IMG/VR virus record: IMGVR_UViG_3300004369_000051
Location: 1 to 37,723 of that record
DNA length: 37,723 nucleotides
Source of the DNA: a virus
Direction: 5' to 3' (one strand)
In this document: one piece after another, positions 20,445-30,500 of the stretch
Layout of the letters: the number at the start of each line of letters is the position of its first letter
Numbering within the stretch: position 1 is the first letter of the stretch
Position numbers and translations under genes: made by a program
The notes under the pieces: model-generated
The model's input: only the letters and a program-made list of their open reading frames with translations
What the model was told of the DNA's origin: nothing
Databases searched by the model: none

Positions 20445-21050
20445 ATGGCTCAAGCCCGCACCAGCTTCTTGCAAGCCGTGAACCGTGTGCTGCAGATGAT
20501 GGGCGAGGCGCCCGTCAACAGCTTGAACGGTCAGTTCGGCCTGGCCAAGCAAGCAGAAGACACCCTGAACGACGTCAGCCGCAAGTTGCAAGCAGAGGGC
20601 TGGTCGTTCAATACCGACTACGAGCGCACCCTGGTGCGTAATGCCAGCAATCAGATTGAGGTGGGCGACAACGTCAGCCGTGTGGTGGTTGACCCCTACC
20701 TGTACTCAAACCTGGACGTCGTGCAGCGCGGCAGCAAGCTGTATGACCGACGCAACAACAGCTATACCTTCACCGTAGACCTCAAGGCAGACGTCACCTA
20801 CATCCTGGAGTGGGACGAACTGCCGGAGCATGCTCGCCAATACGTGATGACTCGCGGTGGTCGTCAGCTCCAAGAGGCAATCATTGGCAGCGCTGATCTG
20901 ACCCGCATGAACCTGACCCTGGAGCTGGAAGCTCGCAGCCAGTTTCTGGAAGAGGAGACCACTAAGAGCGAACACAGCATGCTGCGTGGCAATCCGAACC
21001 ATACAGGTGTAATCAGGACGTATCTGCCCAGCCGTGCGATTGCGCGTTAA
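20445..21050 (+). CDS. Tail tubular protein A (T7 gp11-like, gatekeeper)
   Basis: A 201-aa protein matching T7 gp11 in size (196 aa) and place. Typical stretches are FLQAVNRVLQMMGEAPVNSL, DTLNDVSRKLQAEGW and RGGRQLQEAIIGS. It forms the ring joining portal and nozzle. The ATG follows GGAG; longer frames cross the terminator. Confidence 0.92.
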   Translation: MAQARTSFLQAVNRVLQMMGEAPVNSLNGQFGLAKQAEDTLNDVSRKLQAEGWSFNTDYERTLVRNASNQIEVGDNVSRVVVDPYLYSNLDVVQRGSKLYDRRNNSYTFTVDLKADVTYILEWDELPEHARQYVMTRGGRQLQEAIIGSADLTRMNLTLELEARSQFLEEETTKSEHSMLRGNPNHTGVIRTYLPSRAIAR

Positions 21051-21053
21051 GCC

Positions 21054-23483
21054 ATGCCTCTCGTCAGCAGCTCGATACCCAACCTGATCAATGGGGTCAG
21101 CCAGCAGCCAGCGGCGCTGCGTCTGGCCTCGCAGGCCGAGTCAGTCATTAACTGCATGCCCAGCCCTGTTGAAGGGCTAAAGAAGCGTCCGCCGATCTAT
21201 CACCTGAACCGGATGTTCGCCGGTACAGCAGGGACTGGTCGTCCGTTTGTGCACATCGTCGATCGAGACGGTGCAATCCGGTATCTGCTGTTCATTACTG
21301 ACGGCAACATCCGGGTGTTCGACCTGAACGGGGCAGAGCAAACCGTCACCACCCCTGACGGTGTCGGCTACCTGGACATCAACAACGCATCAGATCCATC
21401 CAATCAATTCCGGGTGGCATCAGTCGCAGACGTCACCTACATCGTCAACCGTGAGGTGGAGGTGGCCATGTCTGCGGCCACGTCGACTGACTGGGGCACC
21501 AGGTCCATGGTCTTCTGCAAGACCGCGGACTACAACACCACCTACAGCATCACGGTCAACAGCACGACGGTCAGTTACACCACATCCCATGCTGGTGGCT
21601 CCAACCCGAGCACTGTTGAAATCGCCAGCAACCTGGCCAGCAGTCTTTCGTCAGCCCTTGGAGCTGGCTGGACCATCGCCGCTCAGGACTACATCGTCAC
21701 GATTGAGAAGAACGACGGCGGTGATTACACCCTGAAGGCGACTGACACTCGCAACGCGGAAGGAACAATCCCGATCAAGGGCACGATTGACACCATCACC
21801 GAACTGCCCCTGCTGGCTCAGCACGGGTTCACGGTCAAGATCGCTGGCAGTTCATCGACCAACTTCGACGACTACTACGTCCGCTTTGAAGCCAACGCTG
21901 GCAGTGGCTTTGGCCATGGCACCTGGCGGGAGACGGTCGCCCCAGGGATTGTCTTTGAGCTGGATGCAGCCACCATGCCGCACGTGTTGGTGCGCAATGC
22001 CAACGGCACCTTCACCTTCCAAGAGTTCAACTGGTCTGGTCGGGTGGCTGGTGATGCGGCCACAGCACCAGAGCCCAGCTTTGTTGGCAGCACAATCCAA
22101 AACATCACGCTGTTCCGCAACCGCCTGGTGCTGCTGGCAGACGAGAACGTAATCCTGTCTGCAGCTGATAGCTATGACCGCTTCTTCCCAGAAACAGTGC
22201 AGACGGTCATTGATAGCGACCCGATCGACATCAGCACTGGCGGTACAGAGATCAACTTCCTGGTCAGCAGCCTGGCCTTTGCCAACACGTTGCTGCTATT
22301 CAGCCGACACGGTCAGTTCCGCTTGGACACTGGCGCCACAACTGTTGGCACCAGCCTGACGCCAAGGACCGCGACCGTTACTGCCATCACTACGTTTGAG
22401 ATGCAGGCGACGGTCGACCCAGTGGGTGTTGGCCGGATGGTCTACTTCGCTATCCCCAAGGGTGAGTTCAGTGGGCTGCGGGAGTTCTTCCTGCCAGACG
22501 CCAGCGGCCCAGTGCCGTTGTCGGAAGAAGTGACAGCAGCTGTGCCGCGGTTTGTTCCTGGCAACCTGTCCACGCTGGTGGCATCAGTGTCGGAGGAGGC
22601 GATCGTTGCACTGAGCAGTGACCAGCCTGACCGGATCTACCTCTACAAGTTCTTCTTTGAGGACGACACCAAGCTGCAGTCCGCCTGGTCCTACTGGCAG
22701 GTGGAAGACGCCAAGGAAATTATTGGCGCTGACATCCTGGACAGCGACCTGTACCTGGTCGCCGAGTACAGCGACGGTGTCTACCTGGAGCGGGTGGCGC
22801 TGCGCCCAGAGACCGTCGACTCCAACACCAACTTTGAGATCCTGCTGGACCGCAAGACGACAGAGGCCAGTTGCTCTGTCGCATTGACCACGCCTGCTGG
22901 TCTGGACGTTCAGTCCACGATCACGCTGCCGTATCCGATGGCAGCAACTGGAACCATGGTTGTGGTCGGGCGCTTTGAAGCCGGCAACACCATCCAGCAC
23001 GGCCAGGTGCTGTTCCCGATTGGCGAAAGCCTGAACGGCGGCGCCGGGGGCAACGGGACGATGACAGTTCGAGGCGACCTGACCAACGCCGACTTCTACG
23101 TGGGCGAGCTGTACAACATGACGTATGAGTTCTCCACGCCATACCTGAAGGAGCAGCCGGCAGGTGGCGGCATTGCCGTAGCAGCAGGCCCCCGGTTGCA
23201 GCTGCGCACTTGGTCGGTGGTCTTTGACGACACGTCGTCATTCCAGCTGCGCATCACCCCGCAGGACCGTGATGCTCAGACCTATCCGTATGAAGGTCTG
23301 ACGGTTGGCGACGGCACTGTGCTGATCGGCGCTCCACAACTGGCTACCGGCAAGTTCCGCGTTCCAGTCATGGCGCAGAACACAGAAGCCAGGATCGAGA
23401 TAGTCAGCAACAGCCCTCTACCGTGCAGGGTGCAATCAGCCGAATGGGAAGGGTGGTATCACAGCCGTGCCAATCGCCTGTGA
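21054..23483 (+). CDS. Tail tubular protein B (T7 gp12-like nozzle)
   Basis: An 809-aa beta-rich protein, close to T7 gp12 (794 aa). It begins with the typical SSSIPNLINGVSQQPAALRL and contains ITLFRNRLVLLADENVILSA and GVGRMVYFAIPKGEFSGLRE. It forms the hexameric nozzle that seals the channel and carries the fibres. The next gene starts inside its stop (GTGA). Confidence 0.94.
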   Translation: MPLVSSSIPNLINGVSQQPAALRLASQAESVINCMPSPVEGLKKRPPIYHLNRMFAGTAGTGRPFVHIVDRDGAIRYLLFITDGNIRVFDLNGAEQTVTTPDGVGYLDINNASDPSNQFRVASVADVTYIVNREVEVAMSAATSTDWGTRSMVFCKTADYNTTYSITVNSTTVSYTTSHAGGSNPSTVEIASNLASSLSSALGAGWTIAAQDYIVTIEKNDGGDYTLKATDTRNAEGTIPIKGTIDTITELPLLAQHGFTVKIAGSSSTNFDDYYVRFEANAGSGFGHGTWRETVAPGIVFELDAATMPHVLVRNANGTFTFQEFNWSGRVAGDAATAPEPSFVGSTIQNITLFRNRLVLLADENVILSAADSYDRFFPETVQTVIDSDPIDISTGGTEINFLVSSLAFANTLLLFSRHGQFRLDTGATTVGTSLTPRTATVTAITTFEMQATVDPVGVGRMVYFAIPKGEFSGLREFFLPDASGPVPLSEEVTAAVPRFVPGNLSTLVASVSEEAIVALSSDQPDRIYLYKFFFEDDTKLQSAWSYWQVEDAKEIIGADILDSDLYLVAEYSDGVYLERVALRPETVDSNTNFEILLDRKTTEASCSVALTTPAGLDVQSTITLPYPMAATGTMVVVGRFEAGNTIQHGQVLFPIGESLNGGAGGNGTMTVRGDLTNADFYVGELYNMTYEFSTPYLKEQPAGGGIAVAAGPRLQLRTWSVVFDDTSSFQLRITPQDRDAQTYPYEGLTVGDGTVLIGAPQLATGKFRVPVMAQNTEARIEIVSNSPLPCRVQSAEWEGWYHSRANRL

Positions 23484-23947
23484 AGACGGGCTATCAACGA
23501 CGGGCCACGATTGATGACGTGGCCTTTGTTGCTGATGAGATGCGGCCAGAGGATGCGGCCGAAGTCCGGGCACAATCGGGCCACTCTCCCCGAGAGGCAT
23601 TGCTGTTCTGCTTCTTCATGAGCAAACCATGCATGGCCATGGTCGGCCGCAAAGAGAACGTAATTGGCATGTGGGGCGTCGTTCCCCAGGGCCCAACAGC
23701 TGGTCGGGTGTGGATGCTTGGCTGCCAGTCGATGCTTGATGACCACGGCGACCGTCGCACTTTTCTGAAAGAATCAAAGGCAGAACTAGCCAAGCTGCAT
23801 GAGCAGTACCCCGTACTGTTCAACGTGGTGGACGCAAGGAATGAGGTCCACGTCCGGTGGCTGCGGTACATGGGCTTTACCTTTATCCGTAAGCATCCAA
23901 ACTGGGGACCAGAAGGTCGCCTGTTCTACGAGTTTGTGAGGATCTAA
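23480..23947 (+). CDS. GNAT-like internal virion protein (T7 gp13 position)
   Basis: The start is set at GTG 23480, in a GTGA overlap with the nozzle gene; ATG/GTG codons further upstream would reread that gene. The 155-aa product has an acetyltransferase-like pattern: RRATIDDVAFVADEM, a central GMWGVVPQ strand, RVWMLGCQSML, then NVVDARNEVHVRWLRYMGF. T7 gp13 and cyanophage counterparts have a similar look and are needed for virion assembly. No substrate can be inferred. Confidence 0.75.
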   Translation: MKTGYQRRATIDDVAFVADEMRPEDAAEVRAQSGHSPREALLFCFFMSKPCMAMVGRKENVIGMWGVVPQGPTAGRVWMLGCQSMLDDHGDRRTFLKESKAELAKLHEQYPVLFNVVDARNEVHVRWLRYMGFTFIRKHPNWGPEGRLFYEFVRI

Positions 23948-23950
23948 AGC

Positions 23951-24730
23951 ATGTGCGATGCAGTAACAGCCGGCATTGCGTTTGCTGTAGTTGGCAGCGG
24001 CCTGGGGATCGCTTCGCAGGTCGTTTCTTACCAGCAGCAAAAAGCCAATGTCGCCTATCGCAATCAGGTAGCCGAGCAGGAGTATGAGTTTGCTCGGATG
24101 CAGGTGTCCTCAGCTCGTGAATATGAATCGCAGAAGAGCATCCTGCAAGACGACATCATTTCGCAGAACGCAACCATTGCAGCCCTGGCTCATGCCAATG
24201 ACATCGCCCAGCTGAACCTGGCCCTGTCTCAGGAGCAGGAGGCCGCGGCCCAGAAGAAGAGGGAAGCTGCCGTGGCAGGCCTGCAGATGCGCGGTGAGGT
24301 TTTGGCATCCGGCAAGTCCGGCGCTGTCGTCGACAGCCTGATCGCTGACTTCTACAGACAACAAGCCAACTTTGACTTTGCGACCAGCCGTAACCTGGCG
24401 TTCACCTTCCAGCAAGGTCAGCAGCAGAAGGTCGGGGCACAGGCCACCTACGCCAGCCGACTCGCCAGTCAGAACCCCTACTTGAAACAAACGATTCTTG
24501 ATCCGATACAACCGATCAAGACGCCAGACCCAAGCGCACTGCCTTACGTCCTAGGGGCTGGCTCTGCGGTTGCAAGCTCTATTGCAGCTGGCATGTCGCT
24601 TACCAGCGGACTGCAGGGCCTCAACGCAGCCAAGCCGCCTCCGGCGCCTGGCCTGCCCACCAACTCCCTGGGCGGGTCAGAGGTATCGGCCGCCGTGAAG
24701 TCCGGTTGGCAAGGCTCACTCTTGTACTAA
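23951..24730 (+). CDS. Internal virion protein B (T7 gp14-like)
   Basis: The 259-aa protein has an N-terminal hydrophobic segment (AGIAFAVVGSGLGIASQVV, about 7-25), a long charged helical region (27-120, with QEQEAAAQKKREA), GEVLASGKSGAVVDSL, and a second hydrophobic Ala/Gly segment (about 195-215). This matches gp14, which is ejected first and forms the outer-membrane part of the DNA channel. GAGG precedes the ATG. Confidence 0.85.
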   Translation: MCDAVTAGIAFAVVGSGLGIASQVVSYQQQKANVAYRNQVAEQEYEFARMQVSSAREYESQKSILQDDIISQNATIAALAHANDIAQLNLALSQEQEAAAQKKREAAVAGLQMRGEVLASGKSGAVVDSLIADFYRQQANFDFATSRNLAFTFQQGQQQKVGAQATYASRLASQNPYLKQTILDPIQPIKTPDPSALPYVLGAGSAVASSIAAGMSLTSGLQGLNAAKPPPAPGLPTNSLGGSEVSAAVKSGWQGSLLY

Positions 24731-24734
24731 ACCA

Positions 24735-27452
24735 ATGGCACGCATCTCTCTCGGTCCCGCCACTGGCGCAGTCGCTGGGGCACAAGACAGCAAGCGCTTG
24801 GTTGGCGCCACTCCGCAGGCCTCATCTGCGACCGCACTGGCTGGTCGTTCAATCAATCAGCCGGCGCTGCAACCAAAGGCCGCGCCAGTCAATACTTATT
24901 TCCAGCCAGGGGCCCCGACCCTTGGCGGCCCGGTCAAGATTCCTGCCCCGCCTGCGCTACCTGAGCCCAATCAGGACCTGGCGGCCCTCGCTAAAAGCCT
25001 TGGCGGCATTAGCCAAACGCTTGGCACCTGGGGCGATACCGCAATGACTGTCCAGAAGCAGCGGATTGCCGACGCCGATGCTGCTGGAAAGGCTGCAGCG
25101 TTTTCTTTTACGCAGCAGTACCCAGGCCAGGACTTTGCAGCACTGCGCGACTCCCTCTACAAAAAGGCGCAGGGCGGCGATGCGCAGGCTGCTGCGATGC
25201 ATCGCCAAATGCAGGCCCTTAGCCCGCTGCAGCTGGCTTACGCCAACCGCTATGTCGCTATGGCGAACCTGCGGATGGACCTGGACGCAGCAGGCGACAA
25301 ATGGAAGCAGATGACAGAGGTGCCGGGCGCTGGCGGCGGCATGGTGCCCAAGGAGTATTTGCAGCCAAACGATCCGCGAGCGATCGCTGCAATGCAAAGC
25401 CTGCTCCGCATCCCCAACGACCCCGTCGTCTGGAAAGAGTTTGAGCCCCTGGTCTACGCGAAGTACACCCAGCTCAGCTCCGCCCAGGCCGAAGTACACA
25501 GCAAGTGGAAAGAACGCGAATGGATCGCTTCCAGCAATAGGGCTGCGGCAGCAGCGCTGCAAAGCCCAAACATGACTGTTGAGCAGAAAGCTGCCTTTGT
25601 CAGTCAGACCCTTAACGACGCCCGCCTGGTCCTCGGGGTTGATGGTTATCAAAAAGTTGTCGAAAACGTGATGCCCCAGCTGCGGGCGACTGCTCAGCTG
25701 ATCAGCACGACAAGCGACAACGGCGTTTTGCGGACTGACACGACGACTGCCTCACAGCTCAACCAGCAAGTGAGCGAGATGCAGCGCCTGATTGTTGCAG
25801 GCCCCAATGGCGAACGACTGATCGACTACATGGCCGCTAAGGGCGGCGCGGTGGGCGTTGTCGAAAACTTGCGCAAGAGCATGGAGGACGCGGCCAGCCT
25901 TCGCAACAGCCTTGACGCAGTACAGGAAGCAACCGGCGAAGACATCGGCCGCGAGTACATCGCCAAGTACGGGCTCAATGATCCAGCCCTAGCGGCAGAC
26001 CGGCAGGCTTACGACACAGCTGTCCTTCAGGCCACGCAAGCAATGGCCAACGACCCACGCCTGGCGGGCAACGTCGTCGCCCTGGACAAGGCACAGAAAG
26101 CTGTGCAGAACTACGCCAGCACGTCGACTTCGCTTGGCTCAACCAGGGTTCAAGGCCTGTTTGCAGAAAATGCCGCAAGCATTGTTGGCCGTGACGACCT
26201 GACTGGTGAGCAGAAAGTTGCAGCCCTGAACCGGCTGATCGCAAGCGGCGCCGATGCAACAACAGTGCAAGGCGCAATGAAGCTGGCCCAGGAGCAGCGT
26301 CGTCGGGACGGGGCGCCCCAGGCCAGCGCCAACAAGTCGATGGTTGATCGCATCGTCAAACAGCGGGAGACGTTTCTCAAGCGTCCTGGCATTGGCGGCG
26401 TGGGTCTTACGAACGAGGAGGCAAGCGAAGCCCTGCAACTAAGGGCAGACCTGCAGCGCAACCTTGCACAGCTTGAGGCAAACCTCAAAGCAGAAGGCAA
26501 GAGTGACGCCGAGGTCGCCGTTGCGCAGAAGGAGTACCTGGACAAATACATCGGCAGCGACGCCCAGGCCCAAACTCTTAGGGCTGCTGACGCTCTGCCT
26601 CCTCAGGTCACAAACCCTGGCGAGTTTTACCAGAAGTACAACGGCCTCTTTAAGGCTGTGCCGACGCAGCTCAAGCAGCAACTGAACCAGGCAGTCAAGT
26701 CCGGCAAGGTTGTGCCGCTACAGGTCCACGACACAGAGCTGAAGCGCATCATGAGCGGCCAAGAGTTGTCGCCCCAAATGCAGTTCATCATTAAACAATC
26801 GGGCTACGGCAACAAAGTTGGCGAGTTCTTCCGCTTGCAGCAGGAGCAACACCAGCCTGGGGTCAAGTTGGACCCAGCCATCATTGAAGGCTTCAACAGG
26901 GCAGACGCCCTGAAGATCTCGCAGAACGCTGCCACCTACAACTACGGCGGCTTCGCAATGATCAACCCGGTGCGGGCGCAGCAGCAGCTGGTCGCCCTCT
27001 CTACCGCGGTCCTTAGTCGGCCCAAGCCAGTGACAACTGCACCGCAAGTTGCTGCTGTTTCCAGCCCGGCAGCTGTGACCGCAAGAATTGGCAGCTACGC
27101 AGTGCCTGTCTCGGGCGTTGGCGACACCGGCAGGGGTTATGGCGTGCCTGGTCAAAACGACGAGCAGGGGCGACCTGTCGTCCTAAGCCTTGGCGCAATG
27201 AACTCCTTCATGCAAATGGTGCGCGATTCAAAGGGCAAAGTGAGATCAGCAGACATCACCAGCTCGCAGCGTTCGACAAGCAAGAACGCCTCTGTTGGTG
27301 GCGTTTCCGGCTCGCCTCATCTCAGCGGCCGAGCAGTGGACATTCACGGCGACTCTCGCAAGTGGATGATCGCCAACGGCGCAAAGTACGGCTGGTATCT
27401 CGTTGATTACAAGAACAGCCACGGCGGGCACTTTGAATATCGCGGCGCCTAA
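24735..27452 (+). CDS. Internal core protein (T7 gp15-like) with C-terminal M15 peptidase domain
   Basis: A 905-aa, largely helical protein in the gp15 position; T7 gp15 is 747 aa. Residues about 1-770 are helical core sequence rich in Ala/Gln. The last 80 residues form a peptidase-like module: Met-Gln-Met helix, SADITSSQRSTSKNAS, GSPHLSGRAVDIHG (His862, Asp869) and SHGGHFEYRGA (His899), the zinc-ligand pattern of M15/VanY D,D-peptidases. This suggests local peptidoglycan cutting during DNA ejection, a job done in T7 by gp16. The domain call is by motif. Confidence 0.85.
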   Translation: MARISLGPATGAVAGAQDSKRLVGATPQASSATALAGRSINQPALQPKAAPVNTYFQPGAPTLGGPVKIPAPPALPEPNQDLAALAKSLGGISQTLGTWGDTAMTVQKQRIADADAAGKAAAFSFTQQYPGQDFAALRDSLYKKAQGGDAQAAAMHRQMQALSPLQLAYANRYVAMANLRMDLDAAGDKWKQMTEVPGAGGGMVPKEYLQPNDPRAIAAMQSLLRIPNDPVVWKEFEPLVYAKYTQLSSAQAEVHSKWKEREWIASSNRAAAAALQSPNMTVEQKAAFVSQTLNDARLVLGVDGYQKVVENVMPQLRATAQLISTTSDNGVLRTDTTTASQLNQQVSEMQRLIVAGPNGERLIDYMAAKGGAVGVVENLRKSMEDAASLRNSLDAVQEATGEDIGREYIAKYGLNDPALAADRQAYDTAVLQATQAMANDPRLAGNVVALDKAQKAVQNYASTSTSLGSTRVQGLFAENAASIVGRDDLTGEQKVAALNRLIASGADATTVQGAMKLAQEQRRRDGAPQASANKSMVDRIVKQRETFLKRPGIGGVGLTNEEASEALQLRADLQRNLAQLEANLKAEGKSDAEVAVAQKEYLDKYIGSDAQAQTLRAADALPPQVTNPGEFYQKYNGLFKAVPTQLKQQLNQAVKSGKVVPLQVHDTELKRIMSGQELSPQMQFIIKQSGYGNKVGEFFRLQQEQHQPGVKLDPAIIEGFNRADALKISQNAATYNYGGFAMINPVRAQQQLVALSTAVLSRPKPVTTAPQVAAVSSPAAVTARIGSYAVPVSGVGDTGRGYGVPGQNDEQGRPVVLSLGAMNSFMQMVRDSKGKVRSADITSSQRSTSKNASVGGVSGSPHLSGRAVDIHGDSRKWMIANGAKYGWYLVDYKNSHGGHFEYRGA

Positions 27453-27511
27453 TGGCCAGTGCTGCACTAATCCCCGATGATGGCCACAAGTACCTGTTGA
27501 GCGGTAAGTAA
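27452..27511 (+). CDS. Possible 19-aa miniprotein between the two large core genes
   Basis: A TAATG overlap starts a 19-codon frame (MASAALIPDDGHKYLLSGK) that ends 4 bases before the next gene. The spacing is what coupled translation would need to carry ribosomes across this 63-base gap. It may be a translational bridge with no function of its own, or chance. Confidence 0.35.
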   Translation: MASAALIPDDGHKYLLSGK

Positions 27512-27515
27512 GTCC

Positions 27516-30500
27516 ATGTCTGACTTCAAGTACGTCAAGAACGCTGACGGCACCGTCACCAAGACGTATGTCGGTCCGACAGCTCCCGCCAAGCCTGCAG
27601 CAACGGCACCTGACCCACAGGCAAGGGGCTATGGCCCGCTCACGATTGCCAGCAATCCAATCCTTTCTACGGGCGCGTCGCTCAATACCGGCTTTCAGGC
27701 CTTCTATGACGAGCTGATGCGCCAGAAGCAAGGTGACCGCAACCTTGCGAGGGCTTATCAGGTGGGCCTTGAGGCCTATGCAAACGACCTGCAGCGCCCT
27801 GGCTCTGGTCGCGGTCTGCAGCGAGTAGTGGCCGGCGGCGGCCGCAACCTCGCTCAGAGCTTGGCAAACCTGCAGGGCCTGGGCAAAGAAGTCAGCGCAG
27901 GCGACTCGCCGTTCCCCCTGCTGAACGCTCCACTGCCGCCGATCAAGCCCAAAGGTGACCTTGAAAAGTTTGGGCAAGACATGGTCACCACGTCGCTTGC
28001 CTGGGTTCCAGCCACGCGACTGCTGTCTATTGGGGCAAGAGGTGCGCTGATGGTTCCTGGCGTGGCATCGGCCACTGCCCCGATTGTGCAAGCGGGCAAG
28101 ACCGCGGCTGCCTTTGCAAAAGGTGCCGGCCCTGTCGTTCCTTTCGTCAACAAGCCAGTAGGCGCTGTCGCGGTAAAAGCCGGCCAGCTTTACACCGAGG
28201 GCGCAGGGACCGGCTACCTGGTCGACCTGTTGGCATTTAGCCCTGAGGCTCAGGCTGCTCAGAAGGGAGCAGAGGACTGGGTCAACAAGAACGAAGGCAT
28301 CATTCCCGGCTTGCGCGAATACGTGCAATCCGAGCCTGGCGATACGCAGGCGGAAGCCCGTTTCAAGCAGGCAAACATGGGTGCGGCCGTCACTGGCCCA
28401 GCGTTCAACTACGGCCTGTTTGGCATCAGTCGCGTAGCGCGAGGCTTGTTCAACATGAGTCGCAAAGCAGCGACTCGCAGGCCCGCAGCTGATCCGCCGA
28501 CTGTTGACGTCGACGTCGTCGATCCGGCTAATCCCGTCAACCCAACGTCTGGGCCTAATGCCCCAATGCCTGTTGGTGGCATCAAGAAGGGCGGCCAGGC
28601 AGCAGCTGACCTGGAGCGCCTGCAGTCCCGTCAGCCGCGGCCCTACGAGACCCCTGGCGTTGCGACACAGGAGCGCCTGGACCTGCCCAATAAGCCGTGG
28701 CAGCCAACTCCTCCGGCCACTGACGAGGAGATCGTTGCGGCGGCACGCGAAATTGTCAGCGCACAGTCGGACCTGGACCGCGCAGCAGTCCGCGCCAAGA
28801 GCACCGTGCCCGACGAGGTCGGCGCACCTGATCTGGCACAGCAGCCGACTGCTGCCCCCACCCGGTCGATGGTCCGGCAGGTCAGCCCACAAGAAGTGGT
28901 GGCTCGACCCCAGGAGATGCAATACAAAGCCGCTGGCCAACTGAACCGTTACGGCACGTCAGGCTCCCTGACCAAGGCGGAAGTATTTGACGAACAGCTT
29001 GGCGGGCTGATCAGCGTCTGGCGCGACCCCGCTACTGGCGAGCTAGTCGTCGTCAACGGCCACAACCGCCTGCGCTTGGCACAGATGAAGGGCGCAGAGG
29101 CGATCAACGTCATGGAGATTCCCGCGGCCAGCGCCCAGGAAGCTCGTGCCATTGGCGCCCTGCAGAACATCGCGGAAGGCCAAGGCACTGCATGGGACGC
29201 GGCCAAGCTCATGCGCGACATGAGCTACACCCCCGGCAGCCTGCAAGAGAAAGGCATTGACCTGGGCGGTCGCATTGCACGCGACGCCGTACCCCTGGCC
29301 CGCCTGCCTAAGGAGATCTTCGAGAAGGGCGCAACTGGCGGCCTGTCGTTGGACAAGGCCATTGCCCTTGGCTCTGTTGAGGGCCTGGACGAGGCCGTCG
29401 TCCGCGACGTCGCAGCACGCGCTGCTAAGGGCAAATTCAGCGCCGACAAGATTGCCCAGGCAATGCAAGAGGCACGCTTTGCCACTACGCAGGGCCCTGC
29501 AGGTGGCGTGCTGCCTGGGATGGAGGAGCTGTTTAAGACCTCCAACTTTGATCGGCTGCTGAATGTCCGCACCGAGGCCTACCGCGCACTGCGCGAGCAG
29601 ATGGTGGCCCTGTCGTCTGCGGCAAACCTGAAGCGCACCGGGATCCTGGAAGCTGCCGGCAATGTCATTGACGTTGAAGGCAGCCGTGCGGCCAAGGATC
29701 AGGCCGCAGCAGCGCTAAACCTGTTCAACCAGGTGACTGGCTACGTCGGCCCTGTCCGTGAACTGCTGACCGAAATGGCCGGGCAGATCAAGGGCAACGT
29801 CAGCGCCAAGAAGGTGGTGGCCGAGAACCTGGACCGCTTGCGCAATGCCATTGAGGCCGAAGTCAACGGCGGCCGCCTGCCCCTAGAAGAGCAGCCTGCA
29901 CCTACTCGCCAGCTGACCCCAGAACAAGAGCGAACCCTGCTGGGCTCTGAAGGTCGTGTGCAAGCCCTGCAAGAGCTGGACCCACAGCGCCTTGCGCAAG
30001 AGCGACAGCAGGCTGTCAAAATTCTTGAGGCGCAGGAGCGTCAAACCGCAGAACGTCTGTCGACCGCTGCGCAGCGGGTCTCGCCTGAGGCCGTGGCTGA
30101 CGCAGATCGCTACGGCCTGAACCCGCGGTACGTCCAGAAATGGATGGACCTGCCCGAGACGGCTCTGGCAACAGAGATGCGATTGCTGGCTGGAAACGAG
30201 CTGAGCCAGCGGCAATACACCAGCCGCGTGCAGCGCCTGCAAGCGATGGACGCAAACGACGCTGCCGTCTTTCAGTACATGGACGAAATGCCCGGGTCTA
30301 ATAGCGCCAAGGAGCTGTCACAAGAAGCCTTTGACGCCAAGTACGGCGACACCCAGCCAGTCCTGACCCCACGCGCAGAGCTGAACAAGGTCACCCGCGA
30401 GCTGGATCGTCACGACTTGGCCGTAGCTGCCGTCGACTGGTACAACGACTGGGCCGCCAGGCCCAAGGGTGAAGTCAAGCGCCAAGCGGTTGATGCGACG

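Noticed and set aside
27246-28940. 564-codon open frame on the minus strand opposite the two core genes
   Set aside because: It is antisense to two clear virion genes, spans their junction, and has Arg/Cys/Ser-rich composition without any domain. GC-rich third positions of the real genes leave few stops in this frame.
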